From: Spirochaetes bacterium GWF1_51_8
GTDB lineage: Bacteria > Spirochaetota > Brevinematia > Brevinematales > GWF1-51-8
DNA: 46,792 nt
Reading direction: 5' to 3'
Assembly (NCBI GenBank): GCA_001829415.1
Contig: MIBE01000010.1
Location: 1-46,792 of the forward strand
Shown piece after piece: positions 24,007 to 32,653 of this stretch; position 1 is the first letter of the stretch; each line of letters begins with the position of its first letter. Below the pieces are notes generated by a model. It was not told where the DNA came from, made no database searches, and saw only the letters and a program-made list of their open reading frames with translations. The position numbers were made by a program, and so were the translations under genes.

Positions 24007-24831
24007 ATGAAGTTGACATTCTGGGGGGTTCGGGGTTCGATTCCCGTACCGGAAATCAATAAAATGAAGGTCGGCGGCAATACGTCATGCGTAGAAGTCG
24101 ACCTGGGTATCTCGACCCGCCTGATCCTCGACGCGGGCACCGGTATCCGTCCTCTCGGCGCGAAGATCGCCAAAGAGATAGCCGAGGGTAAGGTCAACGA
24201 GGTCATCATCCTTCTCAGCCATTACCATTGGGATCACATCCAGGGCTTCCCGTTCTTCAATCCGATTTTCAACCCGAAGTTCAAGATATATATTTTCGGC
24301 CCCGCGAAGGCCAACCGTAAGCTCGAAGGACTGCTTTCCGGGCAGATGGAATACGACTACTGGCCGGTGAAATTCTCACAGCTTCCGGTGAACATCGACT
24401 TCTATGAGTTGAACGAGGGTTCGCATCTCTTCAAGACGGGGCTCCGCGTGATCGCGAAACGGCATATCCATCCCGGAACCGCGCTCGGATACAGGATCGA
24501 GTTCGGCGGTAAGTCGTTTGTCTACTGTACCGACACCGAGCATTTCCAGAACCAGGTGGATAAACGTGTGGTGGAGCTTTCGAGCGACACCGGGCTATTG
24601 ATTCATGACGCCCAGTACACGGACACGGAGATCGAGTTCCGTCTGGGGTGGGGACACAGCACATGGCGGCAGGCGGTCGAGGTCGCGAAACAGGCATCGG
24701 TAAAACGGCTGGTGCTGTTCCATATGGACCCTGAGCGCACCGACGAGGAAGCGCTTGGTATCGAGGCCGAAGCCAAGAAAGAGCACTCCGGCGTGATCCT
24801 CGCGAAAGAGGGCATGACGATCGAAGTATAA
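24007..24831 (+). CDS. MBL-fold metallohydrolase
   Basis: A 274-residue metallo-beta-lactamase-fold protein. The dinuclear metal motif is LLSHYHWDHIQGFPFF (His72, His74, Asp76, His77), after LILDAGTGIRPLG. Further ligands lie in KRHIHPGTALGYR and YCTDTEH, then LIHDAQYTD and GWGHSTW. The N-terminal FWGVRGSIPVP and GGNTSC are typical of a group of phosphodiesterase-like MBL proteins of unknown substrate. AGGAGA precedes the ATG. Its last 166 bases reappear, diverged and frameshifted, at about 27497-27663. Confidence 0.88.
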   Translation: MKLTFWGVRGSIPVPEINKMKVGGNTSCVEVDLGISTRLILDAGTGIRPLGAKIAKEIAEGKVNEVIILLSHYHWDHIQGFPFFNPIFNPKFKIYIFGPAKANRKLEGLLSGQMEYDYWPVKFSQLPVNIDFYELNEGSHLFKTGLRVIAKRHIHPGTALGYRIEFGGKSFVYCTDTEHFQNQVDKRVVELSSDTGLLIHDAQYTDTEIEFRLGWGHSTWRQAVEVAKQASVKRLVLFHMDPERTDEEALGIEAEAKKEHSGVILAKEGMTIEV

Positions 24832-24906
24832 TTTTATATTCAGATTCCCCCAGTTCACATCTTTCAGGAAAGGTAATTTACCGTGACGGGACTATGACTT
24901 TGATTC

Positions 24907-25278
24907 CTATTTCGTTAGTACGGTATTGATCCGTTCGATGAACTCAGTCCTTGAAAACGGTTTCGAGATAAAATCGTCGCACCCCGCGTCCATCCCCCTC
25001 TTCGTCTCTTCGGTGCCGCTGAGGCCGGAAAGCAGAACGACCGGGGTATTCGACGTCCCGGGATTGTTTTTAATCATCCTGCAAACCTCATACCCGTTCA
25101 GCTCCGGCATCGATACATCGAGAATAACCAGATCGATTCCCCCGCCGGACAGTTTTACAATTCCGTCCTTTCCATTAAGCGCCCGATATACCTCATAACC
25201 CTGCGGCTCCAGGATCGCTTTGAGAAGTTCGAGATTCATAGGTTCGTCGTCGATGCAGAGTATTCGTTTTTTATCCAT
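24907..25278 (-). CDS. Single-domain response regulator (CheY-like)
   Basis: A 123-residue receiver domain only. Acidic pocket CIDDE (Asp10, Asp11), phosphoacceptor VILDVSMPELNG (Asp54), Ser in VLLSGLSG and Lys in FISKPF. No output domain. It lies 3 bases after the preceding response-regulator gene and closes a kinase-regulator-regulator operon. It may act as an intermediate or sink in a phosphorelay. Confidence 0.92.
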   Translation of the reverse strand: MDKKRILCIDDEPMNLELLKAILEPQGYEVYRALNGKDGIVKLSGGGIDLVILDVSMPELNGYEVCRMIKNNPGTSNTPVVLLSGLSGTEETKRGMDAGCDDFISKPFSRTEFIERINTVLTK

Positions 25279-25281
25279 TCT

Positions 25282-25659
25282 TTACCCTCCCGGACCGATA
25301 TATCTCTCTATCATTTTCGGTAATAGACGGGTGTCGATTGGTTTTGTGATGAAATCGTCCACGCCCGCGGCGAGAATTTTAGTTTTATCCGAGACCATCG
25401 CGAAGGAAGTAACGGCGATCACTATAAGATGTTTAGTTTTAGGGTTTTCCTTAAGTTTCTGGATAGCCGAATATCCGCTCATCAGCGGCATTTGGATATC
25501 CATCAGAATCAGGTCGGGATTGATCTCTGCCGCCATCCGGACTCCGTCCGCGCCGTTCGTCGCCTCGATCACACGATATCCGTAGTAGGTACACAAGTCT
25601 CTGATGAGAGTGCGATTCAGTTCGTTATCCTCGACCAGCAGGATCAGCTTTTTCTTCAT
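25282..25659 (-). CDS. Single-domain response regulator (CheY-like)
   Basis: A 125-residue receiver domain only. Acidic residues VEDNE, phosphoacceptor ILMDIQMPLMSG (Asp54), Thr in IAVTSFAM and Lys in FITKPID. It is related to, but clearly distinct from, the following receiver (24907-25278). It is 21 bases downstream of the histidine kinase gene and is probably phosphorylated by it. Confidence 0.92.
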   Translation of the reverse strand: MKKKLILLVEDNELNRTLIRDLCTYYGYRVIEATNGADGVRMAAEINPDLILMDIQMPLMSGYSAIQKLKENPKTKHLIVIAVTSFAMVSDKTKILAAGVDDFITKPIDTRLLPKMIERYIGPGG

Positions 25660-25680
25660 GTACTTTCCTCATTAGACTGT

Positions 25681-27246
25681 CTATTTAACATCCGGACGCG
25701 ATGCTTGCAAATCGATCGGAAGCGAGAAATAGAAACGGCTTCCTTTGCCGAATTCGCTTTCAGCCCAGACACGTCCTCCGTGAAGTTCGACTAATCGTTT
25801 AACGAGCGAAAGTCCCAATCCCGTACCTTCGTACTTCCTTTGATAGGCGGTCTCCAACTGACCGTATCGTTTAAAGAGCTGCGACAATTCGTCGGGCTTT
25901 ATTCCGATCCCCGTATCTTCGATACGGAAAATCAGTTCGACGGTTTTTTCGTTTCCGCCGGGTGATTTATTTGTATAAACCGCGACCGAAACCTTCCCGT
26001 GATCCCGGGTGAATTTGACGGCGTTGGTGAGGAGATTGACGATGACCTGCTTCAGTTTGCGTTCATCCGCCGATAGCGTGATATCGGCATCCGGGGCGAT
26101 TTCTACGGCGAGAGAGACGGAGTGCTTAAGAGCCTTTTCTTTTACCATCAGGAGCGAACTGTCGATTACCCCGCGTACCGGAACTTCCGAGACCTCCAAC
26201 CGCATATTCCCGGATTCTACCTTTGAAAGATCGAGAATGTCGTTGATGAGGGTGAGCAGGTGACGGGAACTTTTTTCTATATAGGATAGGTATTCTTTCT
26301 GCTTATCGTTCAGTTCGCCGAAAAGGCGGTCTTGGAGCACCTCGCTGAACCCGATCACGGAATTAAGAGGTGTCCGCAGTTCATGGCTCATATTCGCGAG
26401 AAAATCGGACTTCGCGCGGTTTGCCTCATCAGCCTCTTTCAACGCGGCTTCCAGACTTCGGGTACGTTCCTGAACCATATTCTCCAATTCGACATTAGTC
26501 CGGCTCAGGATTGTCTGTGCTTCTTTAAAATCGGTGATATCGAGGGAGAGAATAAACGCGCCTTCGGGAGCCGGCTGAATTCTGAGATCATACCACTTCG
26601 ACGTACCGTCGGGGTATTGGAACAGGTTTTCCATCCTGTGTGACTCATTATTGTCCAAACAAAGACGGAGCTTTGCGAACATTTCGGAGTTATCAATTCC
26701 CGGAAACATTTCGGCCATCGAATGTCCGAGCAAATCCTCTTTTTTCATTCGGGCGTGGATCGCGGCAGTATCGTTCAGATAGACGTACCGGAATTCGCGG
26801 TCGATAATCTGACAGCCTTCGATCATGATATCGAGGGTTTGGCGAAAGCGTTTCTCGTTCTCAAGCTGGAGAAATGCCGACCGTTCGGATGCCAGGGCCT
26901 CGGCGGCTTTTTTATTCGCTACTCTCGTCCGTTCCTGAGAAAAGCCGTAAAGAATACTCATACTTATAAACATGAAGACCGATAAAATCGAGTAGGGGTT
27001 TTCAAACTGGAATGAATTAATGACAGGAATGAAGAACCACCACGCGAGAGCGGTCGAAATTGTCCCCGCGATCAGCGCTCCCATTATTCCGCCGACCCAC
27101 GCGCTGAAAAAAACCGCGGGAAAGAAGAAAAACCACGCGAAAGGTTTCACAGCCCACCAGAATAAATTTTCCATCACCAACGCTATCAAAGGGAAAATAA
27201 CGGCGAGCAATGGCGGGAGTATCTTGCTGTTTCGGAAAAGTTCCAA
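25681..27246 (-). CDS. Membrane PAS-domain sensor histidine kinase
   Basis: A 521-residue kinase. Residues about 9-105 are hydrophobic, with helices in DUF4118-like (KdpD-type) arrangement. A PAS domain spans about 133-245 ([19 protein letters not shown], then [11 protein letters not shown]), followed by a coiled coil and HisKA with [14 protein letters not shown] (phospho-His288). HATPase_c has [10 protein letters not shown] (N box), DTGIGI (G1) and [18 protein letters not shown] (G2). It has no fused receiver, but two receiver genes follow. The start is a TTG at 27246 without a strong ribosome binding site; the next Met (residue 25) would cut the first helix, so the TTG is kept with caution. 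The signal sensed is unknown. Confidence 0.9.
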   Translation of the reverse strand: MELFRNSKILPPLLAVIFPLIALVMENLFWWAVKPFAWFFFFPAVFFSAWVGGIMGALIAGTISTALAWWFFIPVINSFQFENPYSILSVFMFISMSILYGFSQERTRVANKKAAEALASERSAFLQLENEKRFRQTLDIMIEGCQIIDREFRYVYLNDTAAIHARMKKEDLLGHSMAEMFPGIDNSEMFAKLRLCLDNNESHRMENLFQYPDGTSKWYDLRIQPAPEGAFILSLDITDFKEAQTILSRTNVELENMVQERTRSLEAALKEADEANRAKSDFLANMSHELRTPLNSVIGFSEVLQDRLFGELNDKQKEYLSYIEKSSRHLLTLINDILDLSKVESGNMRLEVSEVPVRGVIDSSLLMVKEKALKHSVSLAVEIAPDADITLSADERKLKQVIVNLLTNAVKFTRDHGKVSVAVYTNKSPGGNEKTVELIFRIEDTGIGIKPDELSQLFKRYGQLETAYQRKYEGTGLGLSLVKRLVELHGGRVWAESEFGKGSRFYFSLPIDLQASRPDVK

Positions 27247-27291
27247 GATGCTTTTCAGTTATTTATCCTTATTATCGTATCCCTATAAGAT

Positions 27292-27320
27292 ATAGTAATC
27301 CTTCTATAAATATTTTGCAA
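27292..27320 (-). promoter_or_regulatory. Possible promoter of the kinase operon
   Basis: Minus strand: TTGCAA (27320-27315), a 17-base spacer and TACTAT (27297-27292). It lies in an AT-rich stretch 45 bases upstream of the kinase start. Confidence 0.4.
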
Positions 27321-27327
27321 GAAATAT

Positions 27328-27420
27328 ATGAAAAATAATATTGAAGAAATAAATGAAAATTACCCAACGGATGAGATTGATTATAACTTATATTCTGTTA
27401 TAAAAATAGGGGTATGGTAA
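27328..27420 (+). other. Short open frame in AT-rich spacer, coding status doubtful
   Basis: A 30-codon frame from ATG 27328 to TAA (27418-27420) encodes an acidic peptide (starting MKNNIEEINENYPTDEIDY). No clear ribosome binding site precedes it. It could be the remnant of a lost gene start. The region 27247-27495 otherwise holds only the kinase promoter. Confidence 0.15.
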
Positions 27421-27496
27421 AATAAATTGCATATTTTCTATGAATAGATTTTTACCCTGAACTTCACGTAATAAAAACGTATACGATGTTTGTAGC

Positions 27497-27663
27497 GGCG
27501 GCAGACGGTCGAGGTCGCGAAACAGGCATCGGTAAAAACAGCCGGTGCTGTTCCATATGGACCCTGAGCGCACCGACGAGGAAGCGCTCGGTATCGAGGC
27601 CGAAGCCAAGAAAGAGCACTCCGGCGTGATCCTCGCGAAAGAGGGTATGGTGATCGAAGTGTA
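27497..27663 (+). pseudogene. Frameshifted duplicate of the 3' end of the MBL-fold gene
   Basis: About 167 bases match the last 166 bases of the MBL gene (24666-24831), including the stop. Differences are few. One extra base in the run after GCATCGGTAAAA causes a frameshift. Changes after that are mostly synonymous (for example GCGCTT to GCGCTC, GGC to GGT), and the stop is TAG instead of TAA. There is no start and no 5' part. It lies in the same orientation as the complete gene, on the far side of the two-component operon. Confidence 0.88.
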
Positions 27664-27665
27664 GG

Positions 27666-28781
27666 TTATTTTAGCTTTTTATGAAGTTCATAGAAAGGTT
27701 CGGGCTTTTTCTTCGGCTTGGTTTTTTTCGGCGCATCTTCTTCTTCGTCTTCCATTCCAATAAATTCCTGCTGATAAACTTTTTTCATCATAATATTCGA
27801 ACTAATAAGAATGGTACTTTCTTCAAGATAATTGATACAACAGCAATCCCCGGTTGCATCGATTGTATATTGACTTAGCCCGTTTTTTGTTTTCAGTTTA
27901 TATGGTCCATCATAGGAATGATAGAACATATTCTTTAAATCTTCGAAACTGCTTTTCTTCAGATTTGTCATGATAGCGTTCATTTCCGCCCAATAGCATT
28001 TGTTTTCATCATCGGAAATAAACATGAAACTCTCTCTGTTTGTTCCATTGGGATAATTCTCACATGTGGATGCGGAAAACTCGAGCCAAATGCCCAATAG
28101 TTGTTTTTGTTTTATCGGTTCGGGTTTCATCAGATTCCAGAGGTATGCCTTGTATTTTGTAAAAAACTGATTTTTCGATTCCTGAACGGAACTCATAGTG
28201 TACTTTTTTTCGCCGTTGTATATCTCAATCTCACTCATACAAATATCCGAATACTTGGTACCGGGATAGACCGAAACGATTTCGATAGAAAGAATATTAG
28301 TTTTAAATGTTGTGTCGAACTTTACTGTCTGAGGGGAAGGAGTGTCAATCAAAAAATACTTCTTACCATTAATCAGCATCTCATTGATACGCGCGTTTTT
28401 AAAGTACAAGTCGTCCTGCTTGAGATAGCCGTTATAAAAAATAAGTCTGTCAAACATGATAGACGCATTAAAAGCGATTTTATAGACAGGATTGGTTTTG
28501 CTCTGCGAAAAATAATCACCTTTAAGCTGAGCCGATGTGTTGAGCGAATTGTCGAATAGGTGAAACGGCGCATACTGGAACGGATCGAAATAATCGATGA
28601 CGACCTGAGACGGATGAAGCATCAGGCTTCCGTCGAGTTTGATTTTTTCAGTACCCTTCGGCAGCTTCTTTGTCATCCCGGTGAATTGAATGACGATCTT
28701 ATTCGACTGTTCGTCGCTAAAACCGATACTCCCGCAAACGAACAGGAGTAGAGATGAAATGATAACGATGGTTATTTTCAT
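27666..28781 (-). CDS. Secreted protein with NADase-type glycan-binding-like domain
   Basis: A 371-residue protein with a signal peptide (MKITIVIISSLLLFVCGSIG; cleavage probably near residue 20, though VCGS offers a weak lipobox). Residues about 60-195 form a beta-sandwich. Within it, LSIEIVSVYPGTKYSDICM and SEIEIY match the discoidin-like 'NADase-type glycan-binding domain' found in spirochaete and other surface proteins. The central part is unrecognised. The C-terminus has an acidic run (EDEEEDAP) and then a lysine/proline-rich tail (KKTKPKKKPEP). The gene is AT-rich compared with its neighbours, suggesting a different history. It ends only 2 bases from the MBL gene remnant. Confidence 0.65.
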   Translation of the reverse strand: MKITIVIISSLLLFVCGSIGFSDEQSNKIVIQFTGMTKKLPKGTEKIKLDGSLMLHPSQVVIDYFDPFQYAPFHLFDNSLNTSAQLKGDYFSQSKTNPVYKIAFNASIMFDRLIFYNGYLKQDDLYFKNARINEMLINGKKYFLIDTPSPQTVKFDTTFKTNILSIEIVSVYPGTKYSDICMSEIEIYNGEKKYTMSSVQESKNQFFTKYKAYLWNLMKPEPIKQKQLLGIWLEFSASTCENYPNGTNRESFMFISDDENKCYWAEMNAIMTNLKKSSFEDLKNMFYHSYDGPYKLKTKNGLSQYTIDATGDCCCINYLEESTILISSNIMMKKVYQQEFIGMEDEEEDAPKKTKPKKKPEPFYELHKKLK

Positions 28782-28811
28782 GAATCATTTTAATTCTTCG
28801 CTGACAAACTG

Positions 28812-29567
28812 TCAAATTCCGAAAACCTTCCTGAAATTCCGCTCAATTTGCGCGGAGAGACTATCGAAATCGAGCCCCAGAAGTTCCGAGACATAGCGGT
28901 AAGTAATCCCGACATACTCTGGGCAGTTCTTTTTCCCGCGGTTCGGGATGGGCGAGAGGTAGGGCGCGTCGGTCTCCAGAAGCAGGCGGTCATGGGGGAC
29001 AAGCCTCGCGGCCGCGCGTAACGGTTCGGCCTTGGAGTAGGTGATATTCCCCGCGAACGACAGGTAATATCCTTCGGGGATCAGTTTTTCAGCCTCATCC
29101 GGTCCGTAGCCGAAACAGTGAAAAACTACGGGAATTTTCAAGGCGTAGTCCTTCAGGATACGGAACGTGTCGTCGAACGCGTCGCGGGAGTGAATGAGTA
29201 ACGGAATATTCCGCGCGATAGCTGTTTCGATATTGAAGCGGAAGAGTTTCTCCTGTTCCGGGGCTCCGGCGTAATCCCAATGATAATCCAATCCGACCTC
29301 GCCGATTGCGTGCGGGGGAAACCGTTCGATCAGCGAGAGGAACTCGCCGCGCATCTTCGTGCCGAACAAAGCCGCGTTCTCGGGATAGAGGCCTGCGGCG
29401 TGCAGAAGCCATGGAACGCCCCGGAGCGCCGCCGAGGTTAAGATTTCATCGTTATTTGTCGATATTTCAACAAGATAGCCTAAATCATCCGGCGGATTGC
29501 TTAAAAACGCGCTTAATTCTTCCGGGGAATAGGTGTGCCTGAGATGAGTGTGGCTGTCGATCAGCAT
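28812..29567 (-). CDS. tatD: TatD family deoxyribonuclease/hydrolase
   Basis: A 251-residue metal-dependent hydrolase. Metal-binding motifs are in order: MLIDSHTHL (His6, His8), IGEVGLDYHWD (the Glu), LLIHSRDAF, VVFHCFGYG, and LLLETDAPYLSP. TatD enzymes are 3'-5' exonucleases or DNases on single-stranded DNA/RNA, and some act on D-aminoacylated substrates. ATG 29567 has GGAG upstream. The frame extends 15 codons further to 29612, but without a ribosome binding site and into sequence with an inverted repeat. Confidence 0.92.
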   Translation of the reverse strand: MLIDSHTHLRHTYSPEELSAFLSNPPDDLGYLVEISTNNDEILTSAALRGVPWLLHAAGLYPENAALFGTKMRGEFLSLIERFPPHAIGEVGLDYHWDYAGAPEQEKLFRFNIETAIARNIPLLIHSRDAFDDTFRILKDYALKIPVVFHCFGYGPDEAEKLIPEGYYLSFAGNITYSKAEPLRAAARLVPHDRLLLETDAPYLSPIPNRGKKNCPEYVGITYRYVSELLGLDFDSLSAQIERNFRKVFGI

Positions 29568-29594
29568 ATTTGCTCCGTTAGGGAATCTATGATG

Positions 29595-29628
29595 GGTCAC
29601 TTCAATTAACAAATGATAGGAAGTGACC
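29595..29628. repeat. Inverted repeat in the tatD/M23 divergent region
   Basis: Perfect 9-bp arms GGTCACTTC (29595-29603) and GAAGTGACC (29620-29628), 16 bases apart, lie just upstream of tatD. It could be an operator or a leader hairpin. The rest of the gap 29568-29834 shows no gene; TAAAAT at 29788 may be the -10 for the M23 gene. Confidence 0.5.
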
Positions 29629-29834
29629 GTTGGACGTATTATTAGTTATGATACTTTAGAATGTCAGAAAAGGCAAAGTTATTTGAAATGCCCTGATCGT
29701 AGTGAAGGAAGAAAAAGCTGTCAAACCCGTGAAAGGCCGAGCGAGAAATAAATAAGGAAATTACTGGCAACTTTTTCGGCGATATGTTAAAATATTACGG
29801 GGTGGAGTGAAATCAGAGACTCCAGGAGGAATTC

Positions 29835-30872
29835 ATGGTACATTACAAGAAAAAACGTCCTGCTCTCAGATCTTCGGCGGAAGTCTACAAGAAGTCCCGC
29901 TGGATGAAATTCAAAGAGCAGACCACGCTCTTTTTCAGTAACATGAAACGCTTCTTCGCAAAAATCGCCTTAAAGATCCATGAAAAAGGCTCGCAGAAGC
30001 TGACTATCATGCTTGTTCCGCATAACGAGAAGAAGATTTTCAACATTCAGATTTCCAACTATATCATGTTCTTCGCGATGGTTATCCTCGGCGTGACGAT
30101 TATCACGTCAGTAATCACGATCTCCGGGAACCAGCAGAACGCGAAACGCCTGGTGAGCCTGAGTGATGAAAACCAGTCGCAGGTTCTCGTGATCGAGGGC
30201 TTCAAAAACAGTATCCAGAACCTGAACAGCAAGTTTACCAAGTTTAAAAGCGATGTAAACCAGATTTTCCGCGCCGCGGGCGGGGAAAGCGATATCTACC
30301 AGTTCAACGAGATCAAGATCGGCGGAGATTATACCAATAATATTATGCCGCAGGAAGCTCTTTCCCTCGAAAAGCTCGCGACCGAACTGGAAGTGACCAA
30401 GATGAAGATCGGCGAGATGCTGATGTTCAAGGCGCAGATGGGGACGCTCTTAGGCGAAATTCCTTCGCTTTATCCGTTAGCCACCCGCGCGAGGATCACC
30501 TCGGTCTACGGGCCGCGTGTCGATCCGGTCTACCGTTGGAAGTACGCCTTCCATTCGGGTATCGACCTTGCTGTTAACCCGGGAACTCCCGTGTTCGCCG
30601 CCGCCGACGGTATAGTCGAAAGCGCGGGATGGCATGGCGGTTACGGTATCATGATCAAACTCAAACACAAATACGGTTTCGGTACGAAATACGCCCATAT
30701 GATGAAACTGGGCGAACAGATCACGATAGGCGCGCAGGTAAAGCAGGGCCAGGTGATCGGATATGTTGGTTCTTCCGGTAAGGCGACCGGGCCGCATCTT
30801 CATTATGAAGTGCTGATCGGCGATAAGACGGTAAACCCCGAACCGTTTATCTGTATGAGGCCCGGGAACTAA
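29835..30872 (+). CDS. M23 family (LytM-type) peptidoglycan peptidase, membrane-anchored
   Basis: A 345-residue bitopic protein: basic cytoplasmic N-terminus of about 75 residues, one membrane helix (77-99), a periplasmic coiled-coil linker (100-210) and a C-terminal M23 domain. The zinc/catalytic residues are present: FHSGIDLA (His240, Asp244), YAHMMKLG (His288) and PHLHYEV (His321, His323). It should cleave peptide cross-links in the wall. It heads the genes for bactofilin and a STAS protein. Bactofilins often recruit or regulate a neighbouring M23 peptidase to set cell shape, as in Helicobacter Csd1/CcmA and in Leptospira. AGGAGG precedes the ATG. Confidence 0.92.
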   Translation: MVHYKKKRPALRSSAEVYKKSRWMKFKEQTTLFFSNMKRFFAKIALKIHEKGSQKLTIMLVPHNEKKIFNIQISNYIMFFAMVILGVTIITSVITISGNQQNAKRLVSLSDENQSQVLVIEGFKNSIQNLNSKFTKFKSDVNQIFRAAGGESDIYQFNEIKIGGDYTNNIMPQEALSLEKLATELEVTKMKIGEMLMFKAQMGTLLGEIPSLYPLATRARITSVYGPRVDPVYRWKYAFHSGIDLAVNPGTPVFAAADGIVESAGWHGGYGIMIKLKHKYGFGTKYAHMMKLGEQITIGAQVKQGQVIGYVGSSGKATGPHLHYEVLIGDKTVNPEPFICMRPGN

Positions 30873-30909
30873 GATTTAGCTCAAATACTATCACTCAGTT
30901 GGAGGGGAT

Positions 30910-31344
30910 GTGTCCGAGAAAGAGAAGACGCCGGTAGCGGGCGACGGTCAGCCGAGGGCGGAGTCGCACAGCGTCATAGGAATATCGAATGCGTTCAGCG
31001 GGGAATTCCGCGCGGACGGAATCCTCAGGATTGACGGGGATTTCAAGGGTGTTGTGAAGGGTAAAGGGACGGTGCTTGTCGGCGAAAAAGGCCGCATTTT
31101 AGGCGATATCTATGCGCGTTCGGTGCGGATAGGCGGAAAGGTCAAGGGCAACATCTACGCGATGGAAAAGGTCGAGATCCTTTCGACCGGCAAACTCGTA
31201 GGCAATCTTTGGGCGCCCAAGTTCCTCGCCGAGGAAGGAATGGTCTTCACCGGTAACGGCAAAACCCTTTCGAAGGACGAAGTTGAGAAGTTATTCAAGC
31301 AGAATGTGGAAAATCAAGCCGCAATCATAAACGAAGATATATAG
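30910..31344 (+). CDS. Bactofilin (polymer-forming cytoskeletal protein)
   Basis: A 144-residue protein whose core (about residues 20-115) is the right-handed beta-helix of bactofilins: IGISNAFSGEFRADGILRID, then GVVKGKGTVLVGEKG, ILGDIYARSVRIGGKVKGNI and VEILSTGKLVGNL. The flanking ends are short and polar. Bactofilins self-assemble without nucleotides into membrane-bound filaments. The start is GTG 30910, with GGAGGGG just upstream; an ATG two bases earlier is out of frame. It lies 37 bases after the M23 gene, so the pair probably works together in wall patterning. Confidence 0.9.
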   Translation: MSEKEKTPVAGDGQPRAESHSVIGISNAFSGEFRADGILRIDGDFKGVVKGKGTVLVGEKGRILGDIYARSVRIGGKVKGNIYAMEKVEILSTGKLVGNLWAPKFLAEEGMVFTGNGKTLSKDEVEKLFKQNVENQAAIINEDI

Positions 31345-31353
31345 GGGATCGAT

Positions 31354-31863
31354 ATGTCCGAGGTATCCCGGGTTATGGTAGGACCCTTCGAAGGAGGGGT
31401 CTTGGTTAAGGTTCAGGGCCGTGGAACGATGGAGTTTTGCTCCCAGTTGTTCGACTATTTAAGCGCCCGTATGGAAAAGAGTCAAAAAGAGAATATCTAT
31501 TTCGAACTCTCCGAAACTCATTATCTGGACAGTTCTTTTATCGGCGTGATCGTCTCGATAGAGAAGAAGCTCCAGAAAGACTCGCGCGGTTCGATCGTCA
31601 TCCTCAACCCCACCGAGAAAGTGAAAGAAATACTTTCGATGATGGGTCTGAGCGAAATCCTGCCGATGCGCGACAACATGACAATCAAAAACCTCGATCT
31701 CAATGAAGAAATTCAGCAAAAACTCGAAAAGGATTATAAGGATATCAAGCTCCTGCTTGAATCCCATCAGAGTCTGATGGAGATCAATCCTGAAAACAAG
31801 AAACGCTTTGGGCTTGTGGAAGAGATGCTGAAGCAGGAACTCGAAAGGAACAAAAATGAATGA
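31354..31863 (+). CDS. STAS-domain protein (anti-sigma factor antagonist-like)
   Basis: A 169-residue protein. Residues about 8-110 form a STAS domain with the switch loop HYLDSSFIGVIV (Asp59, Ser60, Ser61), where SpoIIAA-type antagonists are phosphorylated on Ser. The C-terminal 55 residues are a charged, helical extension ending in ERNKNE, not usual in SpoIIAA. No kinase or phosphatase partner is adjacent. Its place between bactofilin and lpxA suggests envelope-related signalling, as inference only. Its last 8 bases overlap lpxA (ATGAATGA). Confidence 0.85.
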   Translation: MSEVSRVMVGPFEGGVLVKVQGRGTMEFCSQLFDYLSARMEKSQKENIYFELSETHYLDSSFIGVIVSIEKKLQKDSRGSIVILNPTEKVKEILSMMGLSEILPMRDNMTIKNLDLNEEIQQKLEKDYKDIKLLLESHQSLMEINPENKKRFGLVEEMLKQELERNKNE

Positions 31864-32653
31864 TATCCATCCCACGGCGATAATCGGTCAGGATGTTGTC
31901 TTAGGCGATGGAATAAAAATACACCCCTATGCCGTATTGGATGGTAAGGTGGAGATCGGCGACGGATGTATTATCGGGCCGTATGTTCATCTCACCGGAT
32001 GGGTAAAAATAGGTAAACGTACAAAAGTCTACGCTCACGCCTCTATCGGCGAAGACCCCCAAGATTATACGTTCGACGGTACACCCGGCCTCTGCGAGAT
32101 CGGAGACGATTGCCTGATCCGCGAAGGGGTTACAATCCATACTCCTGTTCACGGCGACGAAGGATGTAAAACGAGCGTCGCAAACGGCGCGTTCCTGATG
32201 GCGAATTGCCATGTGGCGCATAATGTCGAAGTTGGCGAGAAGGCTATAGTCGCGAACGGCACCCTGCTTGCGGGATTCGTCAAGGTCGGAGAAAAGGTCT
32301 TTCTTTCCGGTAATATCGGCATTCACCAGTTCTGCTGGATAGGCGCCTACAGCATCGTTTCCCCGTGCGCGAAAGTGGTACAGAATGTGCCGCCGTTTAT
32401 GACCGCTGACGGGAACCCCGCTATCGTACACGGGCTGAATGTGGTCGGGCTGAGACGAAACAATTTCCCAGAAACCCAGCGTTCGAAGATAAAAGACGCA
32501 TACAAGATGCTATATTATAGCGGAATGGGATTCCGTGACGCGTGTGACGAAATCGAGGCTAAATATTCGAGTGACGAATGGGTGATGAAGCTCGTGACAT
32601 TCGTCCGCGAGTCGAAGAGGGGGATTATCGGTGCCGCCCAGACATCCGAATAA
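31856..32653 (+). CDS. lpxA: UDP-N-acetylglucosamine acyltransferase
   Basis: A 265-residue left-handed beta-helix enzyme that starts lipid A synthesis by acylating UDP-GlcNAc at O3. Hexapeptide repeats fill residues 1-180. The catalytic His is His122 in ANCHVAHNVEVG (E. coli His125). GEDPQDYTFDG replaces the GDPQDxKYxG loop of E. coli, and the helical C-terminal part has GLRRNNF. The presence of the gene implies LPS. It overlaps the STAS gene at the start and lpxB at the end. Confidence 0.95.
   Translation: MNDIHPTAIIGQDVVLGDGIKIHPYAVLDGKVEIGDGCIIGPYVHLTGWVKIGKRTKVYAHASIGEDPQDYTFDGTPGLCEIGDDCLIREGVTIHTPVHGDEGCKTSVANGAFLMANCHVAHNVEVGEKAIVANGTLLAGFVKVGEKVFLSGNIGIHQFCWIGAYSIVSPCAKVVQNVPPFMTADGNPAIVHGLNVVGLRRNNFPETQRSKIKDAYKMLYYSGMGFRDACDEIEAKYSSDEWVMKLVTFVRESKRGIIGAAQTSE

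Noticed and set aside
25282-27246. Kinase plus adjacent receiver as one hybrid kinase broken by a frameshift
   Set aside because: The receiver gene has its own start and is separated by 21 bases after a proper stop; both receivers are full-length single domains.
30908-30910. ATG just before bactofilin
   Set aside because: Out of frame; bactofilin reads from GTG 30910.
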